NCBI GenBank assembly: GCA_037953625.1
Contig: CM075651.1
Location: forward strand, 61,738,501 to 61,802,500
Origin: Crotalaria pallida
Lineage: Eukaryota; Streptophyta; Magnoliopsida; Fabales; Fabaceae
Direction of reading: 5' to 3'
DNA length: 64,000 nucleotides
The notes below the pieces were generated by a model. That model had not been told where the DNA came from, ran no database searches, and was given only the letters and a program-made list of their open reading frames with translations. Below, piece after piece: positions 48,501 to 61,296 of this stretch. Positions within the stretch are counted from its first letter, which is position 1, and each line of letters opens with the position of its first letter. A program made the translations under genes and the position numbers.

Positions 48501-51500
48501 TACCGGAGCCGTAGCAAGGCTTGACATTCTTCTAGATGATGAACTCAAGAGGGCTTGCTTTCGCAAAACTTGATTCTCAGTTTCCATATCAGACAATTTT
48601 TCTTCAAGCCTAACAGATAACACATGCAACATATGAAACCAAGAAAAATAGAAATATGCATTTTAAATGTAATCTTATAGAAACCAAAGTCTCTATGAGA
48701 ACCTTTGCATAGATGTCTTCAACTCAATCATCTTTGTTTCTGTCTCTATAATTTGATTCATGCGCTCTTCACTTTGCTTGTTACTTTCTTCATATTTCCT
48801 CTCTGTTTCATCAATTCTCTTTTCCAATATACTAACCAGATCCTACAAAGCAACAAAAGTAACAAAAACTCTGTATATCATGACACACCCAAGAGCAAAA
48901 AATACAAATTAAACATTGCTTATGTAAAATATACCTCGAGATGTTCTTTTTCTGAATTAAGCTTATTGATCAATTCATTCTCACTAATATCAATAGGGAA
49001 CTCCGGTATTGTTTTCTTTTTCAATGAATTTACCTTCTCCTGTAAAACATCATAAGTAACAATAATAATGCATATTATGAAACAACAAGAGGCATAAATT
49101 TTAAATACTTTGTAATATATATATGTATACCTTGAGTTGTTCATTTTCTTCAGTAAGCTTATGGATTAATTCATTATCACTAACATCAACAGAAAAATCA
49201 TGTGTAGTTTTCTTTTCCAATGAACTAACCAGGTCCTATAAAACATCATAAATAACAACAAATTTAGATGTTATGGTACAACCAAAAGCATAAAGTGTTT
49301 AAAACCTTCTTATGTAATGTTTACCTTTAGTTGTTCATTTTCTGTTGTGAGCTTATTGATCAGTTCATTGTCAATAACATTGATAGGAATATCTTGTATT
49401 TGTTCAGCTGCTTTTTTAGCAGCCTCACGTTCTTGAATGAGCATTGCCTTAGTTTCTTGGAACTGAATCTCTATCTCATGCAAAGTAGACTGTAGTTTTT
49501 CATTTTCCTCAGTCTTGGCTTCCTCAATATCATAATGAACCAAAAAAAATCAGAAAGTCAACGAGATAGTATAATTAGAACAATACTTCTATAGGGAACA
49601 AAACACAAATTAGTGGTAGTAGACACAATAAAGATTTGTTTCATAGTTCCAATTTTCCATATGTTATAAATAAATAAACTACCCTCATTCTCTTCTCCGA
49701 TTGTAGAGACAAAGTTAGTTCTTCGACTTGCTTTTCTAGATTAATTTTGGCAGCTTCAAGAGCCTTGGCTTCCCTAGCAGCCTGCAAAAATGTAAAATTT
49801 AGAATTTGTTTTCAAGTATAATAAAAATCAACATTACGTTGATATACAAAAATGTTGTAGCATAGTTGATAGAAAACATAAAGTTCACATTAAGCAAAAG
49901 TTATAGAATTACAGATTTCTCATTTTGGAGGCAGAAAACAACATACTTTATTCCAACACTAAAACCATTTTCAACTTTCACACTTTTCTATTTGTTAGTC
50001 TTAAGTAATGTACTGCATGAGATAGTATAAAAAGAGCCACAAATTTGGATTTTAACATCATTACTATCTAAAAATGAAGCAATGCAGTAGTAATATGAAC
50101 GAAAAACTCATGTTTTGGTTCTCTAAGTTATTTTCATTTTTCACTTTCCTTCTTGAACTTTTTTTTTCAATTTCGTCCTATAATTTTTTGTTTCCTCCAT
50201 AACTCTCTCAATTTTCAATCAAAATTCATGATTTTGGTATCACTAAGTTCAAAATGAAAAGTTCTGCATATTGTATTAATCCATTTTTTAAAATTTTATG
50301 ATGAAAAATTGTATTTAAGAAATCCTTAAAAAAAATTAAATGTTCAAGTACCTCTTATTGTTTGCTTAGTGTTCAATAATGTTAATTACTTATGTAATGA
50401 AAAACCCAAGCATCTTGCTCATGTTAGAAGCAAAAACAGAGGTAAACAAGTCAAAAATAGGTAATAATCACCATTTTAAGCTTCCGTAGTTCTCTTCGTG
50501 CAATTGTTCTCCTCCAGGAACACTGTACAGCAATGGTTGCTTTCTTTAGCGTTTGGAAACGAGTGCGAGCTAAATAACCTTTGTAGTGACTCTATGATAG
50601 ATAAACACTCACATTAGATTAAGCATACTTAATGAGAAGTAAAATTAAGCAAAGATCATATAATATGGATTTATAATTTTTAGAAAGATGACTAAATGGA
50701 TAACACCTCCAATTCTTTAACCTTTATTGTTTATTAGTTAATAGAAATGGAACACATCACATCAAAGGGAAAGGTTATAAAAGACTCAAGCATTGGTTGA
50801 GACTTGAAACATCTAGTTACAAAAGAATCGTAAATATTTAAAAGAAAAGGTTTAAAACAGCTTTAAGTAGAAATAGTTTTTGTTTTAATTAAGAAAAAAA
50901 TATTGTCTTACCCTACCTGTATAACAACTGAAGCTTGTGTCCGCTTCCTGAATCTAAGGTCATTTCTAGCTGCCATCCCTCGCATACCAGTTTGAATATA
51001 AACAGCAGAGACATAAATGATTTTGTAAGCAATTCTAGAAAGATACATGCGGAATTGTTTTTGGATTTTCAAAGAAGCAGCTTCCCTCCTTATGTATTCG
51101 TACTGACAGCGTGCAAGTTGTCCTTCATTATATTCATAGGATATTAAAAATAGGAAGAATTCATAAATTCTAAAATTCAAAAGAAAGTCTATCAATGATT
51201 ATATGGTAAGCAATTATAAAAATCGTTAAAAGATTCACATAATTGATACCTCTGGCAACCCTTTGTAGTTCTATGGCAGACAACTGTAATAAAATGTAGT
51301 GTTTCTTGCAAATATATGTGCGACCATTTCTTTGAATAACAATTGCAGACCTTCCTAAGACCTCAGCACGACATGCATCTAATTCTGCCATTTGACCAGC
51401 TCTCAAAAACACCTTTGTCTTTCCAATCTACAACAAAAAAAGTTTAGCTTGAGTATTTTTCTTTTCTTTTATGGTAGAATCTCATATTTAGCACTCACTC

Positions 51501-54500
51501 AACCATATGGATGCAATAGCAATAAACTCTATCATTAGCAAGTTGTCACATTTCTTACTTTCTTTTTATGTTAAACCAATGGAAAAGGAGAAAAGAAACT
51601 CCATACAACGTCTAAAGAGCAAAATTTTTTTAATTCTAATCTATGTTTTAATACGTCATGCATTAGCAAAATGGTAGCATCATTTATGATTCATATAACC
51701 AATTAGCAAAGTTAATCCTACAACTGAGATTAATAGAACTACTAGCTGGGAAAAATTAGCACCTGATAATCTTTAAGGTTCACTTTATCCAAAAGCCTCT
51801 TGCAAGCCGTCATATCATCAGGGCTGTGAAAGCATGGAGATATTAATTAGCTTCAAATGGTCCATAATCACTTTCATCTAGGTAACTAGAAAAAGTGGAA
51901 ATAGAAACCAAAAAGTGGGGAAAGTACCATGCTTTTAGAACTTTAGGTTCTAAGATAACAAATCGCTGAACAAATTCATCAAAGTTCTTTCTAGTGGGAT
52001 ATCCGGCACAACTTATCCGAATAGCTTCCATTACACCCTGCAATTGACATCCATAAAGTCTAAGGTTTATTTTTTTTTGGTAAAAGTACCCATCATCCCA
52101 GAGAATAAGGACTAAATGGCAATGAACTTACCCCACACCGAAGTTGCTGCAACACATTGTTGTTCTCAAAAATCCCTGGCTTAAGAACATTATTTGGCTT
52201 TACACAACGAATGTAGTGTGGCTCAGTAGCACTTAGTGTTTCAAGCAAAGCTTGCAGTTGTTGCTTCATAATACATGCATTAAAAATAATACTAATAAAT
52301 ACAAGCCAGATAGTTTACAATTATATGGATGAAAAAAGAAAACACACCTTAAACTGAGTGGCTACAGAAGAGAACTTTGTTGATTTCGTGGTTTCCTCAG
52401 GTAAAGGTGGAAACAACCCTGAAACAAAAGGGCACTTTGAAGCACTAAGTAAGGCAGCGTGCTCTGGAACAACATAGTCTTTATTTTTATCAAGGAATAA
52501 CTCTGTTTGATAAGTGACCTGAAATTTTAAAAAAAAAATCATATATTAAATCCTTTTTTTTTTCATTGTTGATGGTGAAGGATAAAGGCCAAAAACTTAC
52601 ATCACCAGCATAGTGGTTAATGGTGAAATCAGTACGAGACAACTTTGGCTTGCTGAAGCGTTTATTTTCTCTAAATGTTTGATATAACTTTTCGGCAAAA
52701 GTTTCGTTAGTTGATCTTGGAAACATACTACAAAGAATAAGTAAAATAAAAAATAATTGTAAAATAACCAAGATTAGAAATTTATATCCATAAAAATGAC
52801 CAGAAAACAAGTAATTTAACAATTCAATCATTAAATACATACCAAGCTTCATCCAGAAGAGCAATAATGCCTCCAGGTTTCTGAAGTTATGAACATACAC
52901 ATATTAGAAAGATAAACTACAAATAAGCAACATTGTAGCGGCTCAAATATATATGCAATCATGTATACACTTTAACAATTGACATCCTTTTTGAATAGCT
53001 TGATAGATCAAAATAATGAACCAAATAGATTGTTGAGCAAGAAAATTTAGGTAGTCATAACATTAACCAGATAATTACTTAGAAGCATTTGTTTGGAGGA
53101 AAATTTGAAGAAAAAAAATTAATACATCACAAACTTGTAATGCTTGTATTATCACTAAATAACAATTGTTCTAAACCAATGGTGAAACTATTGAAATATT
53201 AATAAAAATACATTATTGTGATAGTAAGTTAATCAAACTTTCCTATAAACGACATAATGGATGGGATGGTGAGTCACGCACCTTCTCTATGAGATCAAGA
53301 ACATCTTGGTTGTCAACAAACTCTATATAGCTCCAATCAATTTCTTCCTTTGTATATTCCTCTTGCTCCATTTTGAAGACATGCTACATTACAAAATCAT
53401 GAAATATTAACTGAGTGAATTAAAATAGTTTACCATAAAATTAATTCCTTGAAGATAGAGATAATAAATGAACCAAACCTGGTTGAAATGTTGCTGCAAT
53501 TTCTCATTTGTTAAATTGATACAAAATTGCTCAAAACTGCATGAATCGATTAAACATTTTATTGGAGAGTTGGAAAACTTAGTGATATAGACACGAAAGA
53601 ATAATCAAACCAAGAAATGATATGATAGTAATTAATACTAAATCCTAATATCACAAACATAAAAATTCTGAATTAGAGACATATATGCATTGACAGTAGA
53701 AAAAACTATACTTTGAGACTCGAATTTTGTGGAGGTGCAACATGTATAATACATATATAGTAATTAGCATTACACATCCAAATGTTAGTAAAGCTTCAGG
53801 TGAATAAGCTCATTTTTACATAAATGTATAATTATTTGTCACCTTTACTCATCGACTTGGATTTAAAACCAAAGTACAAAGAAATACTTTGCACTTTTAC
53901 CCTATTAAGATTTAAATACCAAAATGATCCCTTTAAATATTGACTCATTTGAAATTGATCTCTACAAAAAAAATTGGTTTTGGTCCCTACATTTACAAAA
54001 CGTTTTGGTTTTGATGTCTCCTATTAAATTTTGGTCCCATAATTATGTTGGTAGTTTGTTTCGGTTCCTCTTTTATTAGATTTAACAAGTTTTTGTCCCT
54101 CTACTGTCATTTTTTTTAATTGGTTTTGTTATGTAACGGAAGTTCTCTTTTCACCCATGATAATTAATGCGAGAATACCATCCTTAATTGGTTTTAGAAT
54201 GTAATACATTATGCTTTCGGCGTTTTTCATCCACATTCAATAGGAGGGACCAAAAGCAAAACATAAATGAAGGGACCAAAACTAATTTTTTTTTTTTTGG
54301 CAAAGAGTGATTCAAATTGGTCAATATTTACAGGGACCATTTTGGTATTTTAGCCTAAAATAAAATTCATGAGCTTTATTAACATTGGCATCAAAATTCA
54401 CAAACACAAAACATAAAGTTCAGTTTTTAATCAATTCACCACATCCTTCAAAATCCTTTCGTGTATTTCATTTCAAGAAATTTACATGAAAACCAGGAAA

Positions 54501-57500
54501 AAAGGGTTTTGGTTAGTCACCTATTTGTCTTGAAACTCTCAAATCCATATATATCTAGAACCCCAATTAAGTTCTTTGAATTTGGATCTTGCCCAATGGA
54601 GTTGTTAATCTTGTCCACGATCCTGGATCAACCGTTGTATACATAAGTTAACTTGAAGAAACTTTTTATATAATATAAACTTGTTTATATTTTCATAAAT
54701 TCACAAAAGTTACCAATCAAAAAGCCTTGAATAAACTATTTTAGCCAATGCATCTCTACTGAGGGCTGCAGAATTTGGATCAAGCGACCTTGTTATGGCC
54801 TCACCACGAGTCACCATAACCCGTTTGCAGAAAGAGTCTTCAAGTGACTTCTCGTCACACCTAGTAAAAAAAAGTAAATATGTAAGTATAAATGTTCCGT
54901 ATTTGAATATCAATCTTCCATAGATAAAATAGATAATGAACGAATCCTCTTACATCAAAAGTTCAGCTGCAATACTTAAGTGGAAACGGGATTGCTCATC
55001 CTTGGGTTGAGAGGAATCCGTCCCATCATCCTCTCCCTTAACAAATTCAATGTTTCCTAAATGGAGTACTGCAGCAACTATTCGAAATATAGCATCCTGA
55101 GAAGGGATGACAAATTCCAGTAATGAAAACAACTAAAAAAACAAAAGAAAATAAATTTGTCAAAAGAGATTCTACTTAAAGGTACCTGCTCATCAGAGCT
55201 GATGCCAACAACATCCATAGCTCTCCTAGTTGCAAGGTACTCTTTAGAATCATCCAACCCATCCAGCTCATAACAATTTGATTGATTTAGGTAATGAAAT
55301 TCTCTTGGATTTCCTAATTTGAACCTTTTAACATCCTAGATACATGGAAAAGATCAAATAAAAGTAGATTCAGATGAAAAGCTCATCATCTTAGGTAAGT
55401 TAAAGAAGACTAATCAACAATCTAGTTCAAAGCTAAACATTTAAAGTTCAACTACATCTAGAGAGTATTCACGAACTTCTGAAACAAAAACATGAATTTT
55501 GAGAGGTTCTTAAGAACATGACCATGTTTCATCTATGCAACACTTCTATGCGGCCTGAATCCCGTTTATCTAGCAGATCCAAGGTAATTGAAAAGCACGA
55601 CCAAAAAAGAGATTGAAAACCTAAAAATATGCCAAACCTAATTAATATTGGTTTTCCAAATTGCTATAGTTCATGGCACATGCTAGGATATCAAAGTCCA
55701 TGGAAAATTGTTAAGTGTCTTACATTTATTATATACCATGGAAGTGGACCTTAGTTTTCTATAAACATAAGTTGCTTATCCGATCCAAAAGGAAGAATTA
55801 TGTACCTCTTGTGGTGCAGCACAAAGCATATAAAAGCAATGATAATTTCTCTCAGGATCAGAAACTTGACAAACACGAGATCGTTCCAGCAAATAAGTTC
55901 TGATAGCAGCTCCTGAAATTCTCCCCTTTTGATCAAACTGTATCTCCACAAACTTACCAAAACGACTGAAATTATACTATGTAAGCTTAGGATAGATTTT
56001 AAATCAATGTAGAGAAATAAATGTGTGGTTGAAATTAGAGAGACGAGTAAAAGAGGACCATACTCAACATTGAAGTTAATACCTTGAATTATTGTTTCGG
56101 ACAGTCTTGGCATTGCCAAATGCTTCCAAAACAGGATTGGACTGCAGAAAGGTGAATAAAAAGCAAAATGAGTTAAGACAATCCAAATAAATTTCACAAG
56201 CACAAAATTTGACTTGTGCCCATCCCTTTCCCTATAGATATGAGGAGTGCAATGCGGTTATGATCACCCAATTCATTTGAGCATATAGATTGCCACTTTT
56301 TGCCAAACTTACTAGCTTTATTCAAAAACTTTAAGTACACCATAAAGATTTGCCATTCCGCATAATACTAGATTCACCTTAAAGAAATCTTGTAATAATA
56401 ATGTAAAAAATTTGTATGAAGAAGGAAAGGTTGATAAGTGAACCCAATCACTATGCCATGCCCTATAACAGACGAAGTTTCCTTACCTCCAAAACTTGTT
56501 GCTCCACAGATCTCCCCTCAGTTGCTACTCTACCTCCCATGTAGGCAAGATAATGCATAAGCATCTTTGTACTTTCAGTTTTACCAGCTCCACTTTCTCC
56601 ACTAACCAAAATAGCTTGGCTTGCTCCTTCGTATATCATCTTCCTGCATATGGTTTTATTTTTTGGTGAATGTAAAAACATCTTCTTCTTCTTTTTTTAA
56701 TTTCGACTAATTCGCAATGAAATTTGGATACTAGCCAATGTTGTAGGTGATGCAAAATCGCAAAAAGAAAAGCTATTGTAGGTGAATTATAAACAAAAAG
56801 TAGAGTGGTGATTAAAACATTAGTGAAAGCAAAAAACAATTCTTCTTCTAGTGATTTAAACTGAATTTTGAATGTACAAAAAAAATGCAATTTCTTGTAC
56901 ATAATATGCCAAGTATTCTAAAATGGCAAGGAGGGTCCAATTCAGCACCACCTCTTATACAGTCTTTACTTTCTTTATTATTTGTTGAATATCAAGAGGA
57001 CCCATTAATTCACGTTGGTGTTGAAGAGAATAAAATAAAATAGCATGTTAATATTACTCTCTTTTCCTTGCATCATGACTCCGTTTGACACGGTTAGCTG
57101 AAGATGAAAATGTATCCAAAGGTTAAAAGTCAAGAGTTGGAAACTTTTGGCTAGTAAGCTAGCTAATTATATTGTAAGTCATAAGCCATTTCGATTACCT
57201 TATTAAATTAGAGCTTATAAGCTAGGTGATTTTTTTAAAGGTTATTGCCTTCTCTTTTTTTGGTCAAATAAGCTTGTTTACTAGCTTATATATTGTTATA
57301 CTTAAGTTGTTAAATTAGATGTTTCGATTTTATTTCTTTTCTTATGGACTGTAAAACTTTATGCACTTACAATCATCTTAAATCCAAGGAAGCTTATATC
57401 CATGATGAAGGTGCAAAAAACTAAGCATCAACAAGATACCTATATGCAGAATCTGCTATTGCAAAAGGATGTGGGCTCTGCTCACCAATACCCGCACCTT

Positions 57501-60500
57501 TATATTGTGCCATTGTTTCATTAGCATATAAATGAGGTATCCTTCGGAAAGGGTTCACAGCAATCAATATGTTTCCTGTGTATGTCTGGAAACATAGTTA
57601 AAGGTTCATCATAATGACAGTGTCAGAAAATCAAAGCAAAATACAAATGAATGCAGAAAATTGAGTCGAGATGTTACATATATTTCATTTGTGTCATATC
57701 TAACTTGCAAATTTTGAAGCACCCCTGGTTCATGCAAATATGCCAGCCTAGTCATATCGTCAACACCATTAGGTGGGAATTCAGGATCTTTAGGATATAT
57801 ATTTGATGATTTACTCAAAACCTGCAAATGCAACAAATCGGTCAAGTAATTTAACTTTCATAATCATAAAATAGAAGCTTACACAGAAATTTCTAAACAA
57901 GGGTTTAGCTATACTATACTATTTCTTGTGAAGAAGAATCCATGATTGTTTTAGTTTTTAGAAGTGTTGCTCCTTGACTCCTCTATTGCAAAATGGTTAA
58001 TAGAATGATCTTTGTCACCCCGTGGTTGAGGGTGGTTTTGTGGATTTTCGACATCTCAAGCTCAAAGGACTTGAAGATACATGTTAGTGATATAACTATG
58101 AATTCATTTGATAAAACTCCAAAATCACATACTTTTCTAGAATCAAAACAAGTGTTATTGTTATGGCAAAGATACTTTAACAAAACCTACCAAGATAAGG
58201 CATTGAACAATGAGAAATATTTTGCTTACTTGACATTGCCACCCAAAATAAAAATAAAAAATTCAAGTCCTAACCCTACATACTCATGATCGTTTTTCTA
58301 CCAAGTGAAATTACTCACAGTTGAGTAAATTTTTTAAATATCTATGACCTAAATCACGTCGTGGAAGTGATGAATAAAGTCACAAATGAAGAAAAACTGA
58401 GATTTCCATATCTTTATGAAATAATTTTTATTTTTCGAATCTTTATGAACCGATTTGTATAAGCAAAAAATTTTGATTGACCCAATTGGATATTGACTAT
58501 CAACTCAATTATTACCAAACCCAATAAATTTTTATATCTATTATTTTGAATATTTTTCTTTAATAATTTCACATAATTATTACAAATCCCATTAAATTTA
58601 AAATTATTTTATACTAAAAAGAAGTTAAAATAGAAATTAAGTTTTTTTTTTTGTGTGTGAAGCTGGTGTTCTCCATCCAATAGCCAAAGACTAATCCCTT
58701 TCAATAAGGCGGATAGATCATCAAAGTGGGTACAACCTCTCTCAACAAAGTCTTTTCCATACCCACGGTAGGAGTCAAACCCTTGACATCATGTTTAAGG
58801 AATCCATCTATCTACGAACTGTGTTGAGTTTTGTTGGTCAGAAATTACGTATATGCTAATTTTACTCTTTGATGATTATAAACAAAACTGTTTCTTTGGT
58901 CCTTAAGTTATTTATTTATTCCAAAGTGGTCCCTCAAGTTTTTTTTTTGTTTAAAAGTGGTCTCTTAAGTTTACTTCAGTTAGCATGGTTGGTCCTTCTG
59001 TCAAATTTTCCGTCTCTGGTCATCTTCTCTAGGAAAACTCCATCTTTTCCAACCAATATCTTTTATCTTCAACCCCACTAATTCCATCACACCACCTTTT
59101 TGGACGTGGTGAAGTATGGTGAAGAGATTGGTGGTCCGATCTGAACATTTGTTGGCGGAGAATGAGCGAAGAAAAAGAAAAAATAAAGTAGAGCTTCATC
59201 GTCGGAAAAAATGGTGTTGGCTGGAAATCCCACTGGAGAAGATGATCAAAGACGAAAAACATGACTGGAGACGCAAAAATTAACGAAAGATCAACCATGT
59301 TAACGGAAGTAAACTTGAGGACCACTTTCAAACAAAAAAAACTTGAGGGACCACTTTCAAACAAGTAAATAACTTAGTGACCAATGAAGTGTTTTTGCCA
59401 CGATTATATTATTAAAGTTGAAGTCTTGTATTCATTTTTGTTTTAATCAATATATCTTTGTAACTTATCTATTTTGATAGAAAACTAATTTCATCGAGGG
59501 GAGCTCCTAACAACTGTTTCTCTTATGATTTGAATCAATGTACATGACTAAAAAATAGGTTGGGATCTAACTTGCCTATCACTAAACTAACAACTTGTTG
59601 ATGAATACATATTTAAATTTATCTAGTTTTAGGTATTATTCTAGAAAATTTATCTAGTTTTATTTATTAGTTCATTCGTGTTTTCTAGGAGGCATTTATT
59701 GTTTTTTTAAACATTACAACTGAGAAATTTACAATGCAAGTTAAAAGGGTAAAACTGCAATGTTTAAGAACATTTTTAATGTTTCAAGAAATGTAACTAC
59801 TCTAGTCTATATAATATGATTAAGTACGACCTATAAATAGGACCAGAGGGAGTATGATCTTGCCTATTAAAAATTAAAATATAGTTTTTTCTTTTAACAT
59901 CAAGGGTAATACATAAATTAGAGTTGTAGACTACTCTTGTATGAAGCGGATTGATCACCTTATTAAGTTTTGCTTCTATCTACTAAATCTTTTTGCATAA
60001 AATGATAGAGAGAAAATCTCCAGCTGATTGGAGCTTATTTTTTGAAACATCACGGGACCAGTTTCAAGCAAGGAATTGAGGCATTTCCATATTATTTACA
60101 TGGAAACTTCCCTGGTTATGCAAACAACTTTGATATTTTTTTGCTATTGTTTGCTTCTATTCTTTGTTTTTGTATTTTTTTTATTTGTTGCCCAAAAATA
60201 TATTGTCCTCTATCTACCCAGTACCCATGTACTTTTTTTTTCCTGTGTCAACTATATAGAAAGTCTATTTTTCTATTGGAAAATAAAAGAAAAAGAAAAT
60301 AATTAACACATATAACCAACAATTCCTCAAAATATTGTAAAAGCAATTATTCAATGAACAATCTCTATAACACTGTAATATCCTACAAATAAGCACTAAA
60401 CATAAAACTATACAAAGATGAATCGGAATAAAAATAACAGTAAACGCAAAAAGGGAATGAAAACAAGAGAAGAAAATCTTGTATGTTGTGCCATTTATTT

Positions 60501-61296
60501 AAAGCTTGAAAATGCCATATAATTATTTCCTCAAGCATGGATTTACAATAGATCCCGAAAGACTCACCTTTGTCCCAGATTCGCTGCTAACAGTGATCTC
60601 TTCATCATTGGAATCTACAATTTCTACATCTTTCCAAGCTAAATCAGGGTCTTCAATCCAAATATTAGATCCAACAACAAAATTGAGTTGACCAGCCTGT
60701 GCATTCAAAAAGTATATAATCAATGCCTCTGATCCATAACATTGTCATTACATGTAAATGCCAATCATAAAAGGATTCAATAGATTAGTTACGCCTCATA
60801 AGAACATCTAATAAGTGCCATTTAGTTAAGTCCCTTTAAACCCATTTTTTTTAAAAGGTCCCTTTAAACTTTATTAAAAGCATTGTCGACTAAAAAAATA
60901 AAAGGAAAAAAAGAAGAAGAGTTGCACTTTTGCATTTGCAATGTCAACTCAAAATGTGCAAACCCAACTTAATGGCATTTCACATTGAATGTGATCATGC
61001 TACTTTAGAATTGATAACAACTACATCAGAGCAACTACATTAGAATATAACCCGACAACCAAAAGATTTTTGTAGTCATCAAAGATTATGCAACATTGAA
61101 ATAAAGTACTAGCCACCAAAAGATTTTCAACTACCACCATAAACAATGACTAAAGCCAATCCTGAAAAAGCTTGCAAGAGTTGCAGGCAGTAAAAAGAAT
61201 ACCAAGTGAATATGAACTTTTTTATTGGTAAAGGGCATTAAGAAAATACATAAACGCTAATACAAAGCAAGATTGGATATTGAAGATAATTACCAT
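39575..61296 (-). CDS. Class XI myosin heavy chain (MYA2/myosin-6-like)
   Basis: Forty-one exons, 4647 bases, 1548 residues plus stop. From the 5' end: 61294-61296 (the ATG alone), 60568-60696, 57678-57821, 57440-57585, 56487-56643, 56083-56141, 55806-55965, 55186-55335, 54954-55096, 54714-54860, 54521-54622, 53479-53536, 53282-53383, 52843-52880, 52601-52727, 52348-52518, 52132-52263, 51928-52037, 51763-51823, 51250-51427, 50917-51122, 50472-50591, 49683-49781, 49325-49522, 49131-49235, 48935-49039, 48703-48842, 48504-48609, 48159-48179, 47953-48027, 47654-47824, 43137-43274, 42121-42300, 41612-41710, 41440-41510, 41246-41345, 41056-41112, 40652-40708, 39956-40036, 39799-39878, 39575-39695. 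Actin-based motor that moves organelles and drives cytoplasmic streaming. Domains: SH3-like start; motor to about 735 (P-loop GESGAGKT 156-163, switch I NNNSSRFGKF, switch [10 protein letters not shown]); six IQ motifs to 881; coiled coil to about 1130; dilute/globular tail to HDYS. Family members are usually about 1500-1530 residues; the excess is in the coiled coil. Confidence 0.95.
40309..40445 (+). repeat. Au-type SINE in myosin intron 38
   Basis: GGGAGCCTTGGCACAGTTGT, a B-box-like GGTCATTAGTTTGAGTCGTG, and AGGTAAGGTTGCCTACTACA match the plan of the plant Au SINE, with moderate decay. It lies on the strand opposite to the gene. Confidence 0.72.
43251..43452. repeat. Perfect 101-bp tandem duplication over a myosin splice acceptor
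   Basis: 43251-43351 and 43352-43452 are identical. The unit includes the first 24 bases of myosin exon 32 (right edge 43274) and its CAG acceptor. A second, upstream copy of the acceptor therefore exists, with its exon edge at 43375. Confidence 0.95.
44898..45005. repeat. Four TTAATCGATTAA palindromes in the solo LTR
   Basis: Exact 12-bp palindromes at 44898-44909, 44921-44932, 44974-44985 and 44994-45005. They come in two pairs, each pair followed by AAGACCTGTC- or AAGACGTGTC-like sequence and an A-rich spacer. Confidence 0.95.
45688..46181. mobile_element. Mutator-like foldback nested in the solo LTR
   Basis: 494 bp that is nearly all inverted repeat: the left arm GGCAAAACTATTAGATTGG and the right arm (reversed) GCCAAAACTACCATATTGG continue for over 200 bp around a centre near 45940. 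Flanks TAAAGAGAA and TAAAGAAAA form a 9-bp duplication with one change. Transcribed, it would fold into one long hairpin, a typical small-RNA source. Confidence 0.85.
46321..46505. repeat. 46-50-bp minisatellite, four copies, in the solo LTR
   Basis: Units start GTATGAGGCACCCTTA at 46321, 46367, 46417 and 46467. Each holds a CACCCTTACGGAGGGTG hairpin followed by a TACTCGG-like motif. Confidence 0.92.
48935..49235 (-). other. Duplicated coiled-coil exons 25 and 26 of the myosin
   Basis: Exons 49131-49235 and 48935-49039 are each exactly 105 bp, phase 0 at both ends, and encode related 35-residue units: (D/E)(L/K)V.SL.KKT.., then [16 protein letters not shown] in one and [16 protein letters not shown] in the other. 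The same unit closes exon 24 ([16 protein letters not shown]) and opens exon 27 (DLVSILEKR). Ordinary plant XI myosins, as I recall them, have this segment once. Confidence 0.85.
53918..54352. mobile_element. Foldback element in myosin intron 11
   Basis: AATACCAAAATGATCCCT at the left matches, reversed, AATACCAAAATGGTCCCT at the right, and both continue into TAAATATTGA. It is of the same 'GGACCA' foldback style as 58881-59399. A target duplication is not clear. Confidence 0.6.
58881..59399. mobile_element. Mutator-like foldback in myosin intron 2
   Basis: 519 bp with inverted arms rich in GTGGTCCCTCAAGTT and its complement, and flanks ATGATTATA and ACGATTATA that agree at 8 of 9 positions. 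The short frames inside (58869-59081, 59029-59364) are artefacts of the arms. Confidence 0.78.

Noticed and set aside
50110..50330. Possible fifth foldback element (TTTGGTTCTCTAAGTT... region) in myosin intron 22
   Set aside because: Only one arm resembles the others and no matching inverted arm could be found.
58869..59364. Two short frames on opposite strands
   Set aside because: They lie in the inverted arms of a foldback element inside a myosin intron.
59828..59854. Stowaway-like end (GGACCAGAGGGAGTA) in myosin intron 2
   Set aside because: No matching left end was found; at most a MITE fragment.
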